From AP-15 sp963700185 (GTDB lineage Bacteria > Pseudomonadota > Alphaproteobacteria > ATCC43930 > CGMCC-115725), in contig CAVOWP010000014.1 of assembly GCA_963700185.1 (NCBI GenBank), forward strand, positions 1-64,000: a stretch of DNA of 64,000 bases. The letters run 5' to 3'. How positions within the stretch are numbered: position 1 is the stretch's first letter; the number at the start of each line of letters is the position of its first letter. Under the pieces are notes generated by a model. That model made no database searches. It was given only the letters and a program-made list of their open reading frames with translations, and was not told the origin of the DNA. A program made the translations under genes and the position numbers. Below, piece by piece: positions 60,687 to 64,000 of the stretch.

Positions 60687-62477
60687 ATGCACGCTTACCG
60701 GACCCACACTTGCGGAGCCCTCCGCTTGACCGATGCCGGCCAGCCGGCGCGGCTGTCCGGGTGGCTGCATCGCAAGCGCGATCATGGGCAGCTCCTTTTT
60801 ATCGACTTGCGCGATCATTACGGCGTGACGCAATGCGTGATCGACATCTCTTCGCCGCTCTTCCCGGCAGCGGACTCGCTGCGGCTGGAGAGCGTGGCGA
60901 CGATGACCGGGCGGATCGCCGCCCGCTCGGCCGATACGATCAATCCCAAGCTCGACACCGGTGAGGTGGAGCTTGTCATCGCCAACATCGAGGTTCAGTC
61001 GGAGGCCGAGCCGCTGCCGTTCCCGGTCAATGCCGAGGCCGAGTACCCGGAGGACATGCGCCTCACTTACCGGTTTCTCGATTTGCGGCGCGAACGGATG
61101 CACGCCAACATATTGCTGCGGTCGAATGTCATCGCCTCGATCCGGCGACGCATGATCGAACAGGGGTTTGTCGAGTTTCAGACGCCGATCCTGACCGCCA
61201 GCTCGCCGGAGGGGGCGCGCGACTACCTGGTGCCGAGCCGGTTGCATCCCGGCAAATTCTATGCGCTGCCGCAGGCGCCGCAGCAATTCAAGCAATTGCT
61301 GATGGTCGCCGGGTTCGACCGCTATTTCCAGATCGCGCCGTGCTTCCGGGACGAGGCCGGCCGCGCCGACCGCTCTCCCGGCGAGTTCTACCAGCTCGAT
61401 TTCGAGATGTCGTATGTGACGCAAGAGGATGTCTTTGCGGCGATCGAGCCGGTATTGCATGGCGTATTCGAGGAATTCGCCGGCGACCGGCGGGTCAGCC
61501 CGGCACCGTTCCCCCGCATCGCCTATGCCGCCGCAATCCTCAACTACGCCACAGACAAGCCCGATCTGCGCAACCCGATCGTAATCCGGGACGCGACCGA
61601 GACGTTCCATGGCTCGGGGTTCCGCATTTTCGCCGGCATGATCGCCGCGGACGCGAATGTGCGGGTCCGGGCGATCCCGGCTCCGGGCGGCGGCAACCGG
61701 GCCTTTTGCGACCGGATGAATTCCTGGGCCCAGGACGAGGGCCAGCCGGGTCTGGCCTACATCTTCTTCCGTGATGGCGAGGGGGCCGGGCCTGTCGCGC
61801 GCAGCCTCGGGCCCGAGCGGACCGAAGCGCTGCGCGCCGCGCTCGGCCTCGGCGACGGCGACGCGGTGTTTTTCGTCGCCGGCGCACCGGGCGCGTTCAG
61901 CCCGTTCGCCAGCGCCGCGCGGCTCAAGATCGGCGAGGAACTCGGTCTCACCGCCAAGGACTGCTTCGAGTTCTGCTGGATCACCGATTTTCCGATGTAC
62001 GAGCGCGACGAGGAGACTGGCCAGATCATCTTCAGCCACAACCCGTTCTCGATGCCGCAAGGCGGGCTCGCGGCGCTCGAGCAGCAGGATCCGCTGGAGA
62101 TTACGGCGCACCAGTACGACATCGTCTGCAATGGGGTGGAGCTCTCCTCGGGGGCGATCCGCAACCATCGTGCGGACATCATGTACAAGTCGTTTGCGAT
62201 TGCCGGCTATTCGGCCGAGGAGGTCGAGGAGCGTTTCGCCGGCATGCTCAACGCCTTTAAATACGGCGCCCCGCCGCATGGTGGCTCAGCCCCCGGCATC
62301 GACCGCATCGTCATGCTGCTGGCGGACACCCCGAACCTACGCGAGGTCGTCGCCTTCCCGATGAACCAGCAGGCGCAGGACCTGCTGATGCACGCACCGG
62401 CGCCGGTTCCGCTCGAAAGGCTGAAAGAGCTGCACATCAGATTGGATCTGCCGCCGGTGAGAACGGCCAGAAATTGA
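60687..62477 (+). CDS. aspS: Aspartate--tRNA ligase (bacterial type, Asp/Asn)
   Basis: A 596-residue class II synthetase. The N-terminal OB fold reads CGALRLTDAGQPARLSGWLH and RDHYGVTQCVIDISSP. Motif 2 is in CFRDEAGRADRSPGEFYQLD, the bacterial GAD insertion follows (about 290-420), and motif 3 is GGSAPGIDRIVMLLADTPNL. A bacterial AspRS with this layout charges tRNA-Asp and, in alphaproteobacteria, often tRNA-Asn as well for later transamidation. The ATG at 60687 is the family start. The gene is intact. Confidence 0.97.
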   Translation: MHAYRTHTCGALRLTDAGQPARLSGWLHRKRDHGQLLFIDLRDHYGVTQCVIDISSPLFPAADSLRLESVATMTGRIAARSADTINPKLDTGEVELVIANIEVQSEAEPLPFPVNAEAEYPEDMRLTYRFLDLRRERMHANILLRSNVIASIRRRMIEQGFVEFQTPILTASSPEGARDYLVPSRLHPGKFYALPQAPQQFKQLLMVAGFDRYFQIAPCFRDEAGRADRSPGEFYQLDFEMSYVTQEDVFAAIEPVLHGVFEEFAGDRRVSPAPFPRIAYAAAILNYATDKPDLRNPIVIRDATETFHGSGFRIFAGMIAADANVRVRAIPAPGGGNRAFCDRMNSWAQDEGQPGLAYIFFRDGEGAGPVARSLGPERTEALRAALGLGDGDAVFFVAGAPGAFSPFASAARLKIGEELGLTAKDCFEFCWITDFPMYERDEETGQIIFSHNPFSMPQGGLAALEQQDPLEITAHQYDIVCNGVELSSGAIRNHRADIMYKSFAIAGYSAEEVEERFAGMLNAFKYGAPPHGGSAPGIDRIVMLLADTPNLREVVAFPMNQQAQDLLMHAPAPVPLERLKELHIRLDLPPVRTARN

Positions 62478-62575
62478 GCCCGCCAGTCGGGGGCGGGTCG
62501 GCGCGATTTCTGCATATAATTGGCGAGCCGGTAATGCGATGATTTTCGGCCGCACGCTGGGGGAGTTTTGGGTAG

Positions 62576-63379
62576 ATGAGAAGGTGGCGCCTGGAGCCTT
62601 TCGTTTTCGCGGCGGCCGTCGTCGGCATGGCACAGTTGGCCGAGTTGGCCGAGATCGCGCCACACCGCGCGCTTTATACGATGTCCTTGGGCAACGCCCG
62701 GAATGATTTGGGCGTGATCGACGCTCGCGGCACGATGGATTACGAATGGGGCGAGACCTGCGAGGGTTGGACGATCGAGCAGCGTTACCGGCTGAAGATG
62801 CGATACGCCGAAACCTCGGACGTCGACATCGCCTCGAGCTTTGTCACTTGGGAGTTGAAGGACGGGTTGCGCTACCGCTTCAATCAGAAGCAGACCCGCA
62901 ACGGCGAGGTCGATCAGGAGATTCGTGGTGAAGCTAGGCTCGACGGTCCCGGAAAGGGTGGGGTGGCCGAATTCACAAAGCCTCAACCGCAGACCCTGAA
63001 GCTCGAGCCGGGCGTCATGTTTCCGAGCGCCCACACGATCCTGTTGATAGATTCAGCCCGTGCCGGAGAGAATTTTGTCTCTCGCCTGATATTCGATGGG
63101 GCGACCGACGAGAATGCGGTCCAAGTTTCCGCGGTGATCGGACACAAGCTCACCGCCGACCCTGCGGCTGAGACCCGCAGCCCCTTGCTGGAGCGGCCCG
63201 GCTGGCGCGTGCGGCTCGCCTTTTTCCCGGTGGACGCCAATGCCGAGAAACCGGATTACGAGCTCGGCATGCGCCTCCTCGACAATGGCGTGTCGCAGGA
63301 CATGGTCATAGACTATGGAGAATATTCGATTCGCGCCAAACTGGACGACATCGAGCCGCTCTCCAAGCCAAACTGCTAG
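62576..63379 (+). CDS. eipB: EipB-like (DUF1849) envelope integrity protein
   Basis: A 267-residue exported protein. The N-terminus MRRWRLEPFVFAAAVVGMAQ is a signal peptide. The mature part is the beta-spiral DUF1849 fold: APHRALYTMSLGNARNDLGV, GTMDYEWGETCEGWTIEQRY, VTWELKDGLRYRFNQKQTRN and GVMFPSAHTILLIDSARAGE, ending in SKPNC. EipB of Brucella is a periplasmic protein needed for cell-envelope integrity. Two cysteines (near residue 62 and at the C-terminus) match the conserved disulphide pair. Its stop overlaps the dinB C-terminal fragment tail to tail. Confidence 0.88.
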   Translation: MRRWRLEPFVFAAAVVGMAQLAELAEIAPHRALYTMSLGNARNDLGVIDARGTMDYEWGETCEGWTIEQRYRLKMRYAETSDVDIASSFVTWELKDGLRYRFNQKQTRNGEVDQEIRGEARLDGPGKGGVAEFTKPQPQTLKLEPGVMFPSAHTILLIDSARAGENFVSRLIFDGATDENAVQVSAVIGHKLTADPAAETRSPLLERPGWRVRLAFFPVDANAEKPDYELGMRLLDNGVSQDMVIDYGEYSIRAKLDDIEPLSKPNC

Positions 63380-63708
63380 CCGCCCCCTTTGTGATGCGGG
63401 AGGGTGCGGCCAAATTGGACTGCTTTCTCGCCGAGCCTGCCGCGGATCGCGTCGATCGCATGTTCGAGGCGTTTCGGGCCCTTGATCTCGCGGTCGAACA
63501 AGGTCGGGGGATCGGCGGCGCTGCTCTTGAAGAGGTTATCCGCGCCGACTCCGACTAATCTAAATCGGGTGACGCCGTCGGTCTCGGCGGCTAGCAAGCC
63601 GGATGCGATGCGAAAAAGTGTGTCGGCCAGCTGCGTCGGATCCGCCACGCGGCGGGAACGCGTTCGCAAGCGAAAATCGGCGGTCTTCAGTTTCAATGTG
63701 ATCGTGCC
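63376..63708 (-). pseudogene. dinB: DNA polymerase IV (DinB), detached C-terminal part
   Basis: The frame from about 63708 reads AGTITLKLKTADFRLRTRSR, then DPTQLADTLFRIASGLLAAE, RFRLVGVGADNLFKSSAADP and LFDREIKGPKRLEHAIDAIR, ending at 63376. This is the little-finger end of DinB and exactly the part missing from the gene at 54100-55035, without overlap. Upstream of 63708 (minus strand) no polymerase sequence exists, so the fragment has no catalytic domain and no proper start. It is the other half of the same gene, displaced by rearrangement. Confidence 0.88.
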
Positions 63709-63724
63709 GGCCGCGGGCGGCGCG

Positions 63725-64000
63725 ATGCCCCTCGGCATAGCCGGCGCCATATCCCATATACCGTTGATGATCTTGACCGCCATTCCCCGAGAGCAGCTCG
63801 AAGAGGTTCTCGATCGCTTCATGGCCAGGCTGGAGGACGCGTTCTCGCGCGTGGTATTTCGCCGGATCCGCGCGACCTCGGCGGATCGCGCGGTCGGGGC
63901 GGCGGCGGAGCGGCATCGGCGGGCGGCACTTTCATTCGCTCGCAGCCTCGGAATGGCAGTCTATCCCGAGGGGGTAGAGTGCGCGTTCAATTGGGACGGT
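63725..64000 (+). CDS. Open frame leaving the right edge, unrecognised
   Basis: From ATG 63725 an uninterrupted frame reaches the window end (92 codons). It encodes MPLGIAGAISHIPLMILTAI then REQLEEVLDRFMARLEDAF and SFARSLGMAVYPEGVECAFN. The part from about residue 19 has the balanced composition of a real GC-rich alphaproteobacterial protein. The first residues lie beside the dinB breakpoint and may not be original. No family is recognised. Confidence 0.45.
   Translation, partial: MPLGIAGAISHIPLMILTAIPREQLEEVLDRFMARLEDAFSRVVFRRIRATSADRAVGAAAERHRRAALSFARSLGMAVYPEGVECAFNWDG

Noticed and set aside
1..64000. tRNA, rRNA or CRISPR loci
   Set aside because: I found no TTCGA-type T-loops with matching acceptor stems, no rRNA-like stretches, and no regularly spaced direct repeats with unique spacers. 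The 18-bp array at 60256 has no spacers.

Overview
The window looks like the chromosome of a high-GC alphaproteobacterium, most likely of the Rhodospirillales or a neighbouring order. This is inferred from gene content and order (pyrB, a pyrC-like gene, plsY, dprA, topA, rnr, an S41 protease, rpmG, pleD, divK, dinB) and from the protein types (PleD/DivK, EipB/DUF1849, a PyrC-like protein without its metal ligands). No 16S rRNA or tRNA gene is visible, so the genus cannot be named.

Layout. 1-3082: a RIT (recombinase-in-trio) element of three overlapping tyrosine recombinase genes, cut by the left edge, ending in a cluster of palindromes. 3081-6351: remnant of a plasmid or integrative element: an ardC tail cut by the RIT element, a large ParB-like gene, a DUF6878 gene, and the first codons of a DUF6915-like gene. 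6.4-10.3 kb: a small acyl-CoA type catabolic cluster (VOC protein, acyl-CoA synthetase, zinc-type oxidoreductase, thioesterase). 10.3-14.8 kb: AlkB, ribosomal protein L31, and a stress group (Hsp20 behind a probable ROSE thermometer, CsbD, a 26-residue membrane peptide, a PRC-barrel protein, CorA). 14.9-25.3 kb: M81 metallopeptidase, a Phd/VapC toxin-antitoxin pair, nadA-nadC behind palindromic operators, an adenylate cyclase, ArsR-SRPBCC, an amidohydrolase, an MscS channel. 25.4-31.7 kb: an IS5-family insertion, a second ArsR-SRPBCC operon, and an encapsulin with its DyP peroxidase cargo. 31.8-35.6 kb: CoA transferase, SMP-30, HdeD and an AT-rich broken gene. 35.6-45.1 kb: conserved housekeeping genes from pyrB to rnr. 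45.1-51.1 kb: LLM oxidoreductase, LysR, a duplicated cupin, S41 protease and L33. 51.1-55.0 kb: pleD, divK, a ROK kinase and the front of dinB. 55.0-63.7 kb: an apparently inverted segment that starts with repeats, an AT-rich island (small proteins, an AbiV-like HEPN protein) and a DUF433/DUF5615 pair, then an ABC binding protein, aspS and eipB, and ends with the back of dinB on the opposite strand.

Two patterns stand out. First, dinB is split into complementary halves about 8.7 kb apart in opposite orientation, which is the signature of an inversion (or a misassembly) with breakpoints inside the gene. Second, at least seven genes need one or two frameshifts to restore a full-length family member (ritA, the VOC protein, the acyl-CoA synthetase, the cyclase, mscS, the gene at 34.9 kb, rnr). 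Because a housekeeping gene such as rnr is among them, uncorrected sequencing indels are as likely as gene decay. The best-supported compact system is the encapsulin-DyP nanocompartment, whose cargo carries an LGIGSLK targeting tail.
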